A stretch of 14,792 bases of DNA from NCBI GenBank assembly GCA_937917025.1, contig CALFSF010000529.1, positions 1 to 14,792 on the forward strand. The letters are read 5' to 3'. The translations under genes were made by a program, and so were the position numbers. This document shows, in pieces, positions 1-7,810 of the stretch; the first letter of the stretch is position 1; every line of letters starts with the position of its first letter. The notes beneath the pieces were generated by a model, which had not been told where the DNA came from, searched no databases, and was given only the letters and a program-made list of their open reading frames with translations. Source of the DNA: an uncultured Paraburkholderia sp. (lineage in GTDB: Bacteria > Pseudomonadota > Gammaproteobacteria > Burkholderiales > Burkholderiaceae).

Positions 1-531
1 GGCATGGTCGGCAACGGCTTTTCGGCGTGGCTCTTCATGCGTGGCCAGGAGAAGGATCTCAACATTCGCGGCGCGTTTCTGCACATGGCCGCCGATGCGC
101 TGATTTCCGCTGCGGTCGCCGTGAGCGGTCTCGTGATTCTCTTCACGAACTGGACGTGGCTCGATCCGCTGATGAGCATCGCCGTGGTCGCGGTGATCGT
201 GTACGGCACGTGGGGGCTCGCGCGCGATTCGATGTGCCTCGCGCTCGACGCGGTGCCCCCGGGCGTCGACCTGCAGCGCATCCGCGACTACCTCGGCGCG
301 CAGCCGGGCGTCACCGGCGTGCATGACCTGCACGTGTGGGCGCTGTCGACAACCGGCAATGCGCTGAGCGCGCACGTCGTCATGCCGGACGGCCATCCGG
401 GCGACGAGTTTATCGACGGCATCGTCACGACGTTGCGCGAGCGCTTCGAGATGCATCACGCAACGCTCCAGGTCGATCTCGGCACGACCGATCATCGCTG
501 CGCGCTCGATCGCCCCGCCGCCAGCCATTGA
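1..531 (+). CDS. Cation diffusion facilitator (CzcD/ZitB-like), C-terminal part
   Basis: The reading frame is open from the first base, so the 5' end lies outside the window; the ATG at position 4 is internal. What remains is the end of an inner-membrane proton-coupled efflux pump for Zn2+, Co2+ or Cd2+. It starts just before transmembrane segment 5, which carries the HMAAD motif; the His and Asp four residues apart form the family's membrane metal site. Segment 6 follows (beginning LDPLMSIAVV). Then comes the cytoplasmic ferredoxin-like domain, with GVTGVHDLHVWAL and SAHVVMP as typical landmarks. The chain ends with a short tail containing His and Cys (TTDHRCALD). Metal specificity cannot be read from this fragment. 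No terminator is visible after the stop before the next gene, 79 bp downstream. Confidence 0.9.
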   Translation, partial: GMVGNGFSAWLFMRGQEKDLNIRGAFLHMAADALISAAVAVSGLVILFTNWTWLDPLMSIAVVAVIVYGTWGLARDSMCLALDAVPPGVDLQRIRDYLGAQPGVTGVHDLHVWALSTTGNALSAHVVMPDGHPGDEFIDGIVTTLRERFEMHHATLQVDLGTTDHRCALDRPAASH

Positions 532-576
532 TGCGCAATTGACGCGGCGCGTCGTCGGACGGAAATGGGGCGGCGT

Positions 577-598
577 ACACTAGACACCGTGTCAGTGT
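577..598. promoter_or_regulatory. Candidate operator dyad at monooxygenase promoter
   Basis: ACACT-A-GACAC, then C, then GTGTC-AGTGT. The arms match except for one extra A (582) in the left arm. The dyad overlaps a possible -10 box (TACACT, 576-581) and ends 12 bp before the ATG of the flavin monooxygenase. This placement suits a TetR- or MarR-type repressor. No matching -35 box is evident and no regulator gene of those types lies in the window. Confidence 0.45.
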
Positions 599-610
599 CT
601 GGAGCCCCGC

Positions 611-2335
611 ATGGCCGCTGTTCCTCTCGACGCGCCGCCTGTCCTCATCGTCGGCGCGGGTCCGACCGGGCTTGCTGCCGCAATGAGTCTCGCCCGGGCG
701 CGCATACCGGTGCGTCTCATCGACCGCGCGTCGCAGCCCGCGCCTTACTCGCGCGCGATCGGCGTCCAGGCGCGCACGCTCGAACTGCTCGAACAGCATC
801 GCATCGTCGAACCGTTTCTCGAACTCGGGCACCGGGCGCACGCCGCCAATCTCTATTCGAACGGCCAGCGCCGCGCGCGGCTCGATTTCGATCCGCTGCA
901 GACGCGCTATCCGTATCTGCTCTTCATCGACCAGTCCATCACCGAGCGGCTGCTTGCCGGACATCTGGAAACGCTCGGCGTCACGATCGAACGCGGCGTC
1001 GAGATGACCGGGCTCGCGCAGGGTTCGGCCGGGCTGAACGCGACGCTGCGACGCGCGGACGGGCACGTCGAGACGCTGCATCCTTCGTATCTGATTGCCG
1101 CCGACGGCGCGCATAGCGGCGTGCGTCACCGGCTCGGCGTGAGCTTTTCGGGCAAGACGTTCCAGCAGACGTTCCTGCTTGCTGACGTCGAGGCCGACGT
1201 CGACTGGCCCGACGACGAATTTCACATCTTCGCGTCGGGCGAGGGACTCGCCGGGATGTTTCCGATGGGCGAGGAGCGCTACCGGCTGATCGCCGATCAT
1301 CCGCTTCAACCGTTCCAGCCGCACGAAGCCATGAGCATGAACGGCGAGGCGCCGCCGCCTTCGGAGATTCCGCCCACACCGCCCTCGCTCGACGAATGCG
1401 CGGCGATCATCGGGCGGCGCGTGCGGCATCCCGTGACGCTCAAGTCGCTGAGCTGGTCGTCATACTTCCATCTGAACAGCCGCATGGTGGGCCAACTGCG
1501 CGCCGGACGCGTGTTTCTGGCCGGCGACGCCGCGCACGTCCACAGCCCGGCCGGCGCGCAGGGCATGAACACCGGCATCCAGGAGGCGTTCAACCTCGGC
1601 TGGAAGCTCGCGCGCGTGCTGTCCGGCGACGCGCCCGACCGGCTGCTCGACACGTATCACATCGAACGTCATCCGATCGAGCGCGACGTGCTGCGGCAGA
1701 CGAGTTTCGTCACGCAGCTCGCCGAAGCCGATCATGGTCCGCTCAAGATGCTGCGCGAACGCGTGATGCCGGTGCTGTCCGCGCTCGGGCCGCTGCGCGA
1801 CGCCGCGCGCCGCACCGTCAGCGAACTGTCGATCCAGTACCGGCGCAGTCCGCTCACGCTGGAGCGCGTGCTCGACGGCGGTCCGCGCGCGGGTGAGCGC
1901 GCGCCCGATGCGTACGTCCACGTGCTGGACGGGCCATTGGGACGCGCGCCGGGCGTGGGTTGCCTCTTCGATCTGCACGATCCGGCGTACTTCTCGCTGC
2001 TGCTGCTGGTCGCGCCGGACACGCAGGAGGAGGCCACGCACGATCCGGTCACCGCCCGCGAGGCGGCGCGCGATGCGGACCTGAAGCGCTTTCTCGAGGA
2101 AGTGACGCTGCTCATGCCGGACGCGATGCGCATCTGGCGTCTGACCGACGTAGAGGGCGAGGGCGGCCCGACGCTCACCGAATCCTACGGCCGCACGCGG
2201 CCCGCGTTCTATCTGGTGCGCCCGGACGGCTACATCGCGGCGCGCGGCCGGCCCGCGTCGGATCTGAACGGCCTGTTGCGTCACTGCGAAGCGTGGTTCA
2301 CGAAAACCACACCGGCTGCGCGCGATATTGGCTGA
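611..2335 (+). CDS. FAD-dependent aromatic hydroxylase (PheA/TfdB/MhpA-type)
   Basis: A 574-residue class A flavoprotein monooxygenase, expected to hydroxylate a phenolic or similar aromatic substrate in the cytoplasm using NAD(P)H and O2. All three family fingerprints are present: the N-terminal dinucleotide-binding GAGPTG at residues 15-20; the ADG motif around Asp165 (AADGAHSGVRHRLG); and the FAD ribose-binding GD motif at 305-306 (FLAGDAAHVHSPAGAQGMN). The C-terminal 150 residues fit the thioredoxin-like domain of phenol hydroxylases, ending with the usual YIAARG-type strand. The start is supported by GGAG at 601-604, six bases before the ATG. The gene stands alone: no reductase, ring-cleavage gene or regulator adjoins it, so the substrate cannot be inferred. 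A role in tailoring a secondary metabolite is also possible for this family. Confidence 0.9.
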   Translation: MAAVPLDAPPVLIVGAGPTGLAAAMSLARARIPVRLIDRASQPAPYSRAIGVQARTLELLEQHRIVEPFLELGHRAHAANLYSNGQRRARLDFDPLQTRYPYLLFIDQSITERLLAGHLETLGVTIERGVEMTGLAQGSAGLNATLRRADGHVETLHPSYLIAADGAHSGVRHRLGVSFSGKTFQQTFLLADVEADVDWPDDEFHIFASGEGLAGMFPMGEERYRLIADHPLQPFQPHEAMSMNGEAPPPSEIPPTPPSLDECAAIIGRRVRHPVTLKSLSWSSYFHLNSRMVGQLRAGRVFLAGDAAHVHSPAGAQGMNTGIQEAFNLGWKLARVLSGDAPDRLLDTYHIERHPIERDVLRQTSFVTQLAEADHGPLKMLRERVMPVLSALGPLRDAARRTVSELSIQYRRSPLTLERVLDGGPRAGERAPDAYVHVLDGPLGRAPGVGCLFDLHDPAYFSLLLLVAPDTQEEATHDPVTAREAARDADLKRFLEEVTLLMPDAMRIWRLTDVEGEGGPTLTESYGRTRPAFYLVRPDGYIAARGRPASDLNGLLRHCEAWFTKTTPAARDIG

Positions 2336-2374
2336 ACCGTGGGGCTGAACCGCGGAGGCTGAAAACCAGCGGAT

Positions 2375-2406
2375 AAAAAAACGCCGGACGCATCACGCGT
2401 CCGGCG
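2375..2406 (-). terminator. Intrinsic terminator of the fds operon
   Basis: A perfect 10-bp stem (CGCCGGACGC / GCGTCCGGCG, 2382-2391 and 2397-2406) with a 5-nt loop. Read on the minus strand it is followed directly by seven T residues (2381-2375). It lies 22 bp beyond the fdsD stop. The T-tract polarity shows it serves the fds operon, though the stem may also slow transcripts from the convergent monooxygenase gene. Confidence 0.93.
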
Positions 2407-2428
2407 CCCTCTGCTGCAGCTGCGAGAT

Positions 2429-2671
2429 TCAGGCGGCGGCTGGCGTCAGGTCGTCACGATGCTTCACGAGCGATTCCCTGACGATCTCCGACATCGCGAT
2501 TTCGGTGGCACCGGGCGTGTCGAGCGTCGCCAGAATCGCGCGGCGCATCCGCGGCTCCCAGAAACGCCGGATGTGATCGGCGATGCTGTTCACGGCTTCT
2601 TCGTGATCCGGCAGCGAATCGAAGAAATCGCCGATCCGGTTCGCCATGTCGATCAGGTTGTTGTCATCCAT
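2429..2671 (-). CDS. fdsD: NAD+-dependent formate dehydrogenase delta subunit FdsD
   Basis: An 80-residue protein of the FdsD family, the small subunit that co-purifies with soluble FdsABG complexes and whose exact role is unsettled. Recognisable features are the N-terminal LIDMANRIGDFFDSLPD helix, the conserved IADHIRRFWEPRMRRAI segment and an acidic/basic C-terminal tail. The length is typical of the family. It is the last gene of the operon. Its ATG lies nine bases after the fdsA stop, and the Shine-Dalgarno GAGGG overlaps that stop codon, which suggests coupled translation. In Cupriavidus an fdsC (FdhD-type) gene sits between fdsA and fdsD; here it is absent. Confidence 0.93.
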   Translation of the reverse strand: MDDNNLIDMANRIGDFFDSLPDHEEAVNSIADHIRRFWEPRMRRAILATLDTPGATEIAMSEIVRESLVKHRDDLTPAAA

Positions 2672-2680
2672 GGTTTGCCC

Positions 2681-5611
2681 TCATTTACCCGACGTGACAT
2701 CGGTCAACTCGCGCCGTGCGAGCAGATCGAGCTGCTCGGCGTTAAAGCGCGAATACTGCTGCTGCCATTCGGACGGCTGCTCGACCGGCATCACCTGCAC
2801 CGCCGTGACCTTGTATTCAGGGCAGCTCGTCGCCCAGTCGGCACTGTCGGTGGTGATCACGTTCGCGCCCGATTCGGGGAAGTGGAACGTCGTATACACG
2901 ACGCCCGGCTGCATGCGCTCCGTCACCTTCGCGCGCAGCACGGTGTGGCCCGCGCGCGACTCGATGCCCACCCAGTCGCCCGTCCTGATGCCGCGCTCCT
3001 CTGCGTCGTGCGGATGCAGTTCGAGCCGGTCCTCGTCGTGCCAGCGCGAATTCTCCGTGCGGCGCGTCTGCGCGCCGACGTTGTACTGCGACAGGATGCG
3101 GCCCGTCGTCAGCAGCAGCGGATATTTGCGCGTGACCTTTTCCGGCGAGGCGATGAACTTCGTGATCACGAACTTGCCCTTGCCACGCACGAACGTATCG
3201 ACGTGCATGGTCGGCGTGCCGTCCGGGGCCTCCTCGTTACACGGCCACTGGATGCTGCCCATCTGGTCGATCTTTTTGTACGAGACGCCATGGAAAGTCG
3301 GCGTGAGCTTCGCGATCTCGTCCATGATTTCCGACGGATGCGTGTAGTCCATTTCGTAGCCGAGCGCACGCGAAAGCAGCAGTGTCACTTCCCAGTCGGC
3401 GTAGCCCGCGAGCGGCGGCATCACCTTGCGAACGCGCGAGATGCGACGTTCCGCGTTCGTGAACGTGCCGTCCTTCTCGAGGAACGTCGAGCCCGGCAGC
3501 AGCACGTGCGCGTACTTCGCGGTTTCGTTCAGGAAGATGTCCTGCACGACGATGCATTCCATCGCCGACAGCGCGGCTGCCACATGGTGCGTGTTCGGGT
3601 CGGACTGGACGATGTCCTCGCCCTGGCAGTAGAGGCCCATGAACGTGCCGTGCGTGGCCGCGTCGAACATGTTCGGAATGCGCAGGCCCGGCTCGGATTG
3701 AAGCGTGCAGTTCCATGCCTCTTCGAAGAGCGTGCGCGTCGTCGTATCGCTGATGTGGCGATAGCCCGGCAGTTCGTGCGGGAACGAGCCCATGTCGCAC
3801 GAGCCCTGCACGTTGTTCTGGCCGCGCAGCGGGTTCACGCCGACGCCTTCGCGGCCGATGTTGCCCGTCGCCATCGCGAGGTTCGCGATGCCCATCACGG
3901 TGGTGGAACCCTGTGCGTGTTCCGTGACGCCGAGGCCGTAATAGATCGCGGCGTTGCCGCCCGTCGCGTAGATGCGGGCCGCGGCGCGCACCGTTTCCGC
4001 CGGCACGCCGGTGACGTCCGCGGTTGCTTCCGGCGCGTTTTCCGGCAGGGCGACGAAGTCGCGCCATTGCTGGAACGCGCGGTCTTCGCAACGCTCGGCG
4101 ATGAACTGTTCCGCGAGCAGGCCCTCGGTGACGATCACGTGCGCGAGCGCGTTGATCATCGCGACGTTCGTGCCCGGGCGCAGTTGCAGGTGATGCACGG
4201 CCTTCACATGCGGTGTGTCGACGATGTCGATCACGCGCGGATCGACGACGATCAGCTTCGCGCCTTCACGCACGCGCCGCTTCAGCCGCGAGCCGAACAC
4301 CGGGTGTCCGTCGGTCGGGTTCGCGCCGATCACGACGATCACGTCGGCCTTGTCGACCGATGCGAACGTCTGCGTGCCGGCCGATTCGCCGATCGTCGTC
4401 TTCAGGCCGTAGCCCGTCGGCGAGTGACACACGCGGGCGCAGGTGTCGACGTTGTTGTTGCCGAACGCGGCGCGCACGAGCTTCTGCACGAGATAGGTTT
4501 CCTCGTTCGTGCAGCGCGACGACGTGATGCCGCCGATCGAATCGCGGCCGTGCTTCGCCTGGATGCGGCGGAATTCCGACGCGGCGTAGCTGATCGCTTC
4601 TTCCCAGCTGACTTCGCGCCACGGGTCGGTGATCTTCGCGCGGATCATCGGCTTCGTGATGCGGTCCTTGTGTGTCGCGTAGCCCCACGCGAAGCGGCCC
4701 TTCACGCACGCGTGGCCCTCGTTCGCGCCGCCGTTCTTGTACGGCACCATGCGCACGACCTGGCTGCCCTTCATCTCCGCCTTGAACGAGCAGCCGACGC
4801 CGCAATACGCGCACGTCGTGATCACCGAATGTTCGGCCTGACCGAGCATCACGACGGATTTTTCCTGCAGCGTCGCGGTCGGGCACGCGGCGACGCACGC
4901 GCCGCACGACACGCATTCCGATTCCATGAACGGCACGTTTTCGCTCGCGGCGACGCGCGATTCGAAGCCGCGTCCGGCGATCGTCAGCGCGAACGTGCCC
5001 TGCGTTTCCTCGCACGCGCGCACACAGCGATTACAGACGATGCACTTCGACGGGTCGTACGTGAAATACGGATTCGACTCGTCTTTCACGTCCTTCAGAT
5101 GGTTCGCGCCGTCGAAGCCGTAGCGCACCTCGCGCAGACCCGTGACGCCCGCCATGTCCTGCAGTTCGCAGTCGCCGTTCGCGGGGCAGGTCAGGCAGTC
5201 GAGCGGGTGATCGGAGATGTACAGCTCCATCACGTTGCGGCGCAGCGATTGCAGACGGTCGGTCTGCGTGCGCACTTTCATGCCGGCTTCGACCGGCGTC
5301 GTGCAGGACGCAGGATAGCCGCGGCGCCCTTCGATCTCGACGAGACACAGACGGCACGAGCCGAACGGTTCGAGCGAATCGGTGGCGCAGAGCTTCGGCA
5401 CGTTCACGCCGGCTTCGGCAGCGGCGCGCATCACCGAGGTGCCGGCCGGCACCGTGACGGATTCGCCGTCGATTTCGAGCGTCACGCTGACGTCGGCGTG
5501 ACGCAGCGGCGTGCCGTAGTCGGTGTCGTCGAACGGATCGCGTGACTGTGATTTGCAGGCGCAGTTGCCGGAGCCGCAGCCGCCAGCTTTCAGGTTGAGC
5601 ACGTCGGACAT
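2681..5611 (-). CDS. fdsA: Formate dehydrogenase alpha subunit FdsA (Mo-bisMGD catalytic)
   Basis: The catalytic subunit (976 residues) that oxidises formate to CO2 at a bis-MGD molybdenum or tungsten centre and passes electrons to FdsB. Domains in order: a ferredoxin-type [2Fe-2S] domain (Cys75, 86, 89, 103); a His-Cys [4Fe-4S] site (His135, Cys139, 142, 148); two ferredoxin-like [4Fe-4S] clusters (Cys190-200 and Cys233-243); a further [4Fe-4S] site before the molybdopterin domain (Cys267, 270, 274, 302); and the catalytic pair Cys395-His396 in VCHSPTG. The C-terminal molydopterin-dinucleotide-binding domain is intact. I prefer the ATG at 5611 because GGAG lies nine bases upstream; an in-frame ATG at 5626 would add five residues but has no good ribosome site. 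The first 20 residues contain an unusual CGSGNCAC stretch. Clusters were assigned by motif only. Confidence 0.96.
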   Translation of the reverse strand: MSDVLNLKAGGCGSGNCACKSQSRDPFDDTDYGTPLRHADVSVTLEIDGESVTVPAGTSVMRAAAEAGVNVPKLCATDSLEPFGSCRLCLVEIEGRRGYPASCTTPVEAGMKVRTQTDRLQSLRRNVMELYISDHPLDCLTCPANGDCELQDMAGVTGLREVRYGFDGANHLKDVKDESNPYFTYDPSKCIVCNRCVRACEETQGTFALTIAGRGFESRVAASENVPFMESECVSCGACVAACPTATLQEKSVVMLGQAEHSVITTCAYCGVGCSFKAEMKGSQVVRMVPYKNGGANEGHACVKGRFAWGYATHKDRITKPMIRAKITDPWREVSWEEAISYAASEFRRIQAKHGRDSIGGITSSRCTNEETYLVQKLVRAAFGNNNVDTCARVCHSPTGYGLKTTIGESAGTQTFASVDKADVIVVIGANPTDGHPVFGSRLKRRVREGAKLIVVDPRVIDIVDTPHVKAVHHLQLRPGTNVAMINALAHVIVTEGLLAEQFIAERCEDRAFQQWRDFVALPENAPEATADVTGVPAETVRAAARIYATGGNAAIYYGLGVTEHAQGSTTVMGIANLAMATGNIGREGVGVNPLRGQNNVQGSCDMGSFPHELPGYRHISDTTTRTLFEEAWNCTLQSEPGLRIPNMFDAATHGTFMGLYCQGEDIVQSDPNTHHVAAALSAMECIVVQDIFLNETAKYAHVLLPGSTFLEKDGTFTNAERRISRVRKVMPPLAGYADWEVTLLLSRALGYEMDYTHPSEIMDEIAKLTPTFHGVSYKKIDQMGSIQWPCNEEAPDGTPTMHVDTFVRGKGKFVITKFIASPEKVTRKYPLLLTTGRILSQYNVGAQTRRTENSRWHDEDRLELHPHDAEERGIRTGDWVGIESRAGHTVLRAKVTERMQPGVVYTTFHFPESGANVITTDSADWATSCPEYKVTAVQVMPVEQPSEWQQQYSRFNAEQLDLLARRELTDVTSGK

Positions 5612-5628
5612 GGTGTTGGGCTCCATCG

Positions 5629-7185
5629 TCAGGCCGCGGCCGCTTTCGGCGCGGTGTCGAGACCGAAGTCTTCGGGGAAATGGTCGAGTGCGGACAGCAC
5701 CGGGAAGGGCGTCATGCCGCCCATTGCGCAAAGCGAGCCAGCCACCATCGTGTCGCACAGGTCGCGCAGCAGCTGCACCTGTTTCGTCGAGGTGTCGCCG
5801 TTGCGGATGCGGCCGATCACTTCGACGCCGCGCGTCGAGCCGATCCGGCACGGCGTGCATTTGCCGCACGATTCGAGCGCGCAGAAGTGCATCGCGTACT
5901 GCGCGAGGTCAGCGAGATTCGACGTGTCGTCGTGCACGACGAGACCGCCGTGACCGACCACCGCGCCGACTGCCGCGTAGGCCTCGTAATCCATCGGGAT
6001 ATCCCACTGGCTTTCGGGCAGATACGTGCCGAGCGGGCCGCCGACCTGCACCGCGCGCGCCGGACGGCCGCTCGCCGTGCCGTCGCCGTATTCATAGAGC
6101 AGTTCGCGCAGCGTCACGCCGAACGCCAGTTCGACAAGGCCGCCCCGTTTCACGTTGCCCGCGATCTGGAACGGCAGCGTGCCGCGCGAGCGGCCCATGC
6201 CGAAGTCCTTATAGAAGGCGGCGCCCTTCGCGAAGATGATCGGCACCGTCGCGAGCGTGATCACGTTGTTGATCACGGTCGGCTTGCAGAAGAGGCCCGC
6301 GAGCGCAGGTAGCGGCGGCTTCGCGCGCACGATGCCGCGTTTGCCTTCGAGCGATTCGAGCAGCGCGGTTTCCTCGCCGCACACGTAGGCGCCCGCGCCT
6401 TTCGCGACGAACAGTTCGAAGCGGTGCGCCGAACCAAGCACGCTGTCGCCGAGCCAGCCGGCGGCGCGCGCTTTCACGATCGCCGCCTCGAGCGTGGCGA
6501 TCGAATGCGGATACTCGCTGCGCACATAGATATGACCGACCGTCGCGCCCGTCACGATGCCGGCGATGATCATCCCTTCGATCAGCACGTATGGATCGCT
6601 TTCCATCACGAGACGATCGGAGAACGTGCCGGAATCGCCTTCGTCGGCGTTGCAGACGATGTATTTCTGGTCCGCGAGCGCCGCACGCACCGTGCGCCAT
6701 TTGATGCCGGCCGGGAACGCCGCGCCGCCGCGTCCGCGCAGGCCCGATTCGATCAGCGCGTCGCAGGCCGCGGCGCCGTCCATCGCGAGCGCCTGCTTCA
6801 GACCTTCGATACCGCCATGCGCGACGTAATCTTCCGTCGACAGCGGATCGGTGATGCCGATGCGCGCGAACGTCAGGCGCTGCTGCTTCTTCAGATACGG
6901 AATCTCGTCGACCACGCCCACATGCCGCGCGTGCGCGTTGCCTTCGATAAAGCCCGCATCGAAGAGCGACGCGACGTCGGCGGCCTCGACGTTCGCGTAA
7001 CCGATGCGGCCCGCGGACGTTTCCACTTCGATGAGCGGTTCGAGATAGAGCAGGCCGCGCGAGCCGTTGCGCACCACGTCGATCGAGATGCCGCGACGTG
7101 CCGCTTCCGCGGCGATGGCTTCAGCGATGGCGTCCGCGCCGAGCGCGAGCGCCGAGGAATCGCGGGGAATAAAGATGCGCGTCAT
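5629..7185 (-). CDS. fdsB: Formate dehydrogenase beta subunit FdsB (NADH/FMN)
   Basis: The 518-residue diaphorase subunit, which carries FMN, binds NAD+ and reduces it with electrons from FdsA. It is homologous to NuoF of complex I. Residues 1-95 form the extra N-terminal thioredoxin-like domain typical of FdsB, here without cluster cysteines. The nucleotide-binding GLRGRGGAAFP (148-158) and FMN-binding CNADEGDSGTFSDR (178-191) follow, and GAGAYVCGEETALLESLEG (263-281) is the usual NuoF landmark. The [4Fe-4S] ligands are Cys440, 443, 446 (ESCGKCTPCR) and Cys486. The start at 7185 is supported by GGAGG seven bases upstream; the ATG overlaps the fdsG stop (ATGA), so translation is probably coupled. 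The stop is 17 bp before the preferred fdsA start. Confidence 0.96.
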   Translation of the reverse strand: MTRIFIPRDSSALALGADAIAEAIAAEAARRGISIDVVRNGSRGLLYLEPLIEVETSAGRIGYANVEAADVASLFDAGFIEGNAHARHVGVVDEIPYLKKQQRLTFARIGITDPLSTEDYVAHGGIEGLKQALAMDGAAACDALIESGLRGRGGAAFPAGIKWRTVRAALADQKYIVCNADEGDSGTFSDRLVMESDPYVLIEGMIIAGIVTGATVGHIYVRSEYPHSIATLEAAIVKARAAGWLGDSVLGSAHRFELFVAKGAGAYVCGEETALLESLEGKRGIVRAKPPLPALAGLFCKPTVINNVITLATVPIIFAKGAAFYKDFGMGRSRGTLPFQIAGNVKRGGLVELAFGVTLRELLYEYGDGTASGRPARAVQVGGPLGTYLPESQWDIPMDYEAYAAVGAVVGHGGLVVHDDTSNLADLAQYAMHFCALESCGKCTPCRIGSTRGVEVIGRIRNGDTSTKQVQLLRDLCDTMVAGSLCAMGGMTPFPVLSALDHFPEDFGLDTAPKAAAA

Positions 7186-7667
7186 ACCGTTTCCTCCACA
7201 CACTGGCTGGCGGCGGCGAGAATCGCATCGAATTTTTCAGGCGTGACTTTCGCGTGCAGCGTGTCGTTGACCATCATGGCCGGCGACAGCGCGCACTGGC
7301 CGAGGCAATACACCGATTCGAGCCCGACCGCATCGCCGTGACTGTGCTCCGCATCGAAGCGGCAGCCGGTGCGCGATTCGATATGTTTCGCGAGCGCTTC
7401 GGTGCCCATGCTGCGGCACGCTTCCGCGCGGCACAGCTGCACCGTGACGCGGGCAGCGGGCTGCGTGCGGAAGTGGTGGTAGTAGGTGATGACGCCGTGC
7501 ACCTCGGCACGCGACAGGTTCAGCGTCTTCGCAAGCGGCCCGACGACTTCGGGCGGCACGAATCCGGTTTCGTCCTGGATGGCGTGCAGGATGGCCAGCA
7601 ACGACATCCCGGCGCGTGCATGACGCTGGACGAGCGCATCGGGCGCGATTGTATTTGTGTGATTCAA
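7182..7667 (-). CDS. fdsG: Formate dehydrogenase gamma subunit FdsG ([2Fe-2S], NuoE-like)
   Basis: First gene of the operon: the 161-residue thioredoxin-fold [2Fe-2S] subunit that pairs with FdsB, homologous to NuoE. An N-terminal four-helix region (SLLAILHAIQDETGFVPPEVV, conserved in NuoE) precedes the cluster-binding domain. The four ligands are Cys79 and Cys84 (CRAEAC) and Cys121 and Cys125 (CLGQC), with the expected spacing. The start is the interesting point. The frame is open upstream to an ATG at 7697, but the only strong ribosome site, GGAGGAG at 7681-7675, lies seven bases before a TTG at 7667, giving MNHTNTIAPDALV. The upstream ATG would place that site inside the gene and would run into the operator-like dyad. 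I therefore call TTG as the start. Confidence 0.94.
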   Translation of the reverse strand: MNHTNTIAPDALVQRHARAGMSLLAILHAIQDETGFVPPEVVGPLAKTLNLSRAEVHGVITYYHHFRTQPAARVTVQLCRAEACRSMGTEALAKHIESRTGCRFDAEHSHGDAVGLESVYCLGQCALSPAMMVNDTLHAKVTPEKFDAILAAASQCVEETV

Positions 7668-7674
7668 GTGGGGG

Positions 7675-7681
7675 CTCCTCC
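7675..7681 (-). promoter_or_regulatory. Strong ribosome binding site deciding fdsG TTG start
   Basis: GGAGGAG on the minus strand, seven bases before the TTG at 7667. It is the best Shine-Dalgarno match in the intergenic spacer and is in the right place only for the TTG start. Confidence 0.75.
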
Positions 7682-7691
7682 AAAGGCAAAT

Positions 7692-7719
7692 ATGCACTTG
7701 TTATTCATAATGTGTGCAT
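7692..7719. promoter_or_regulatory. 28-bp dyad, likely operator between fdsG and fdsR
   Basis: ATGCAC-n3-TTAT, two central bases, ATAA-n3-GTGCAT. Ten of thirteen positions per arm are complementary, and the half-sites are spaced about two helical turns apart. The dyad covers the -35 box and spacer of the candidate promoter of the regulator gene and lies just upstream of the fdsG ribosome site. Its size fits a ModE-like dimer. The natural reading is binding by the adjacent regulator, which would repress itself and act on fds. Confidence 0.6.
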
Positions 7720-7726
7720 CTATGCT
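7698..7726 (+). promoter_or_regulatory. Candidate sigma70 promoter of the regulator gene
   Basis: TTGTTA (7698-7703), a 17-bp spacer, and TATGCT (7721-7726), each matching four of six consensus bases. This would give a leader of about 75 nt before the ATG at 7811. For the opposite direction, TTGTCC (7768-7763) with GATATA (7745-7740) or TTGCGG with TATCGT (7759-7754) are possible fds promoters, but neither is convincing. Confidence 0.4.
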
Positions 7727-7810
7727 TTCGTGTATCTGGTATATCTGAGTAGAACGATAGGTGGACAACCCGTCTGCCGCAATAGGAAATATCGCTGCAT
7801 ATATGAGCTC

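Noticed and set aside
425..1429. A 334-codon minus-strand frame across the CDF gene end and the monooxygenase
   Set aside because: It overlaps two real genes, is Arg-rich with no domain, and would span the promoter region between them.
2459..5545. A 1028-codon open frame on the plus strand opposite fdsA
   Set aside because: It is antisense to a fully conserved formate dehydrogenase subunit. Its product is a His/Arg/Ala-rich sequence typical of reverse-frame shadows in GC-rich DNA, with no recognisable domain.
7616..7810. A 65-residue upstream extension of the regulator
   Set aside because: It would cross the whole divergent promoter region and overlap fdsG. The DNA-binding domain is complete from 7811.
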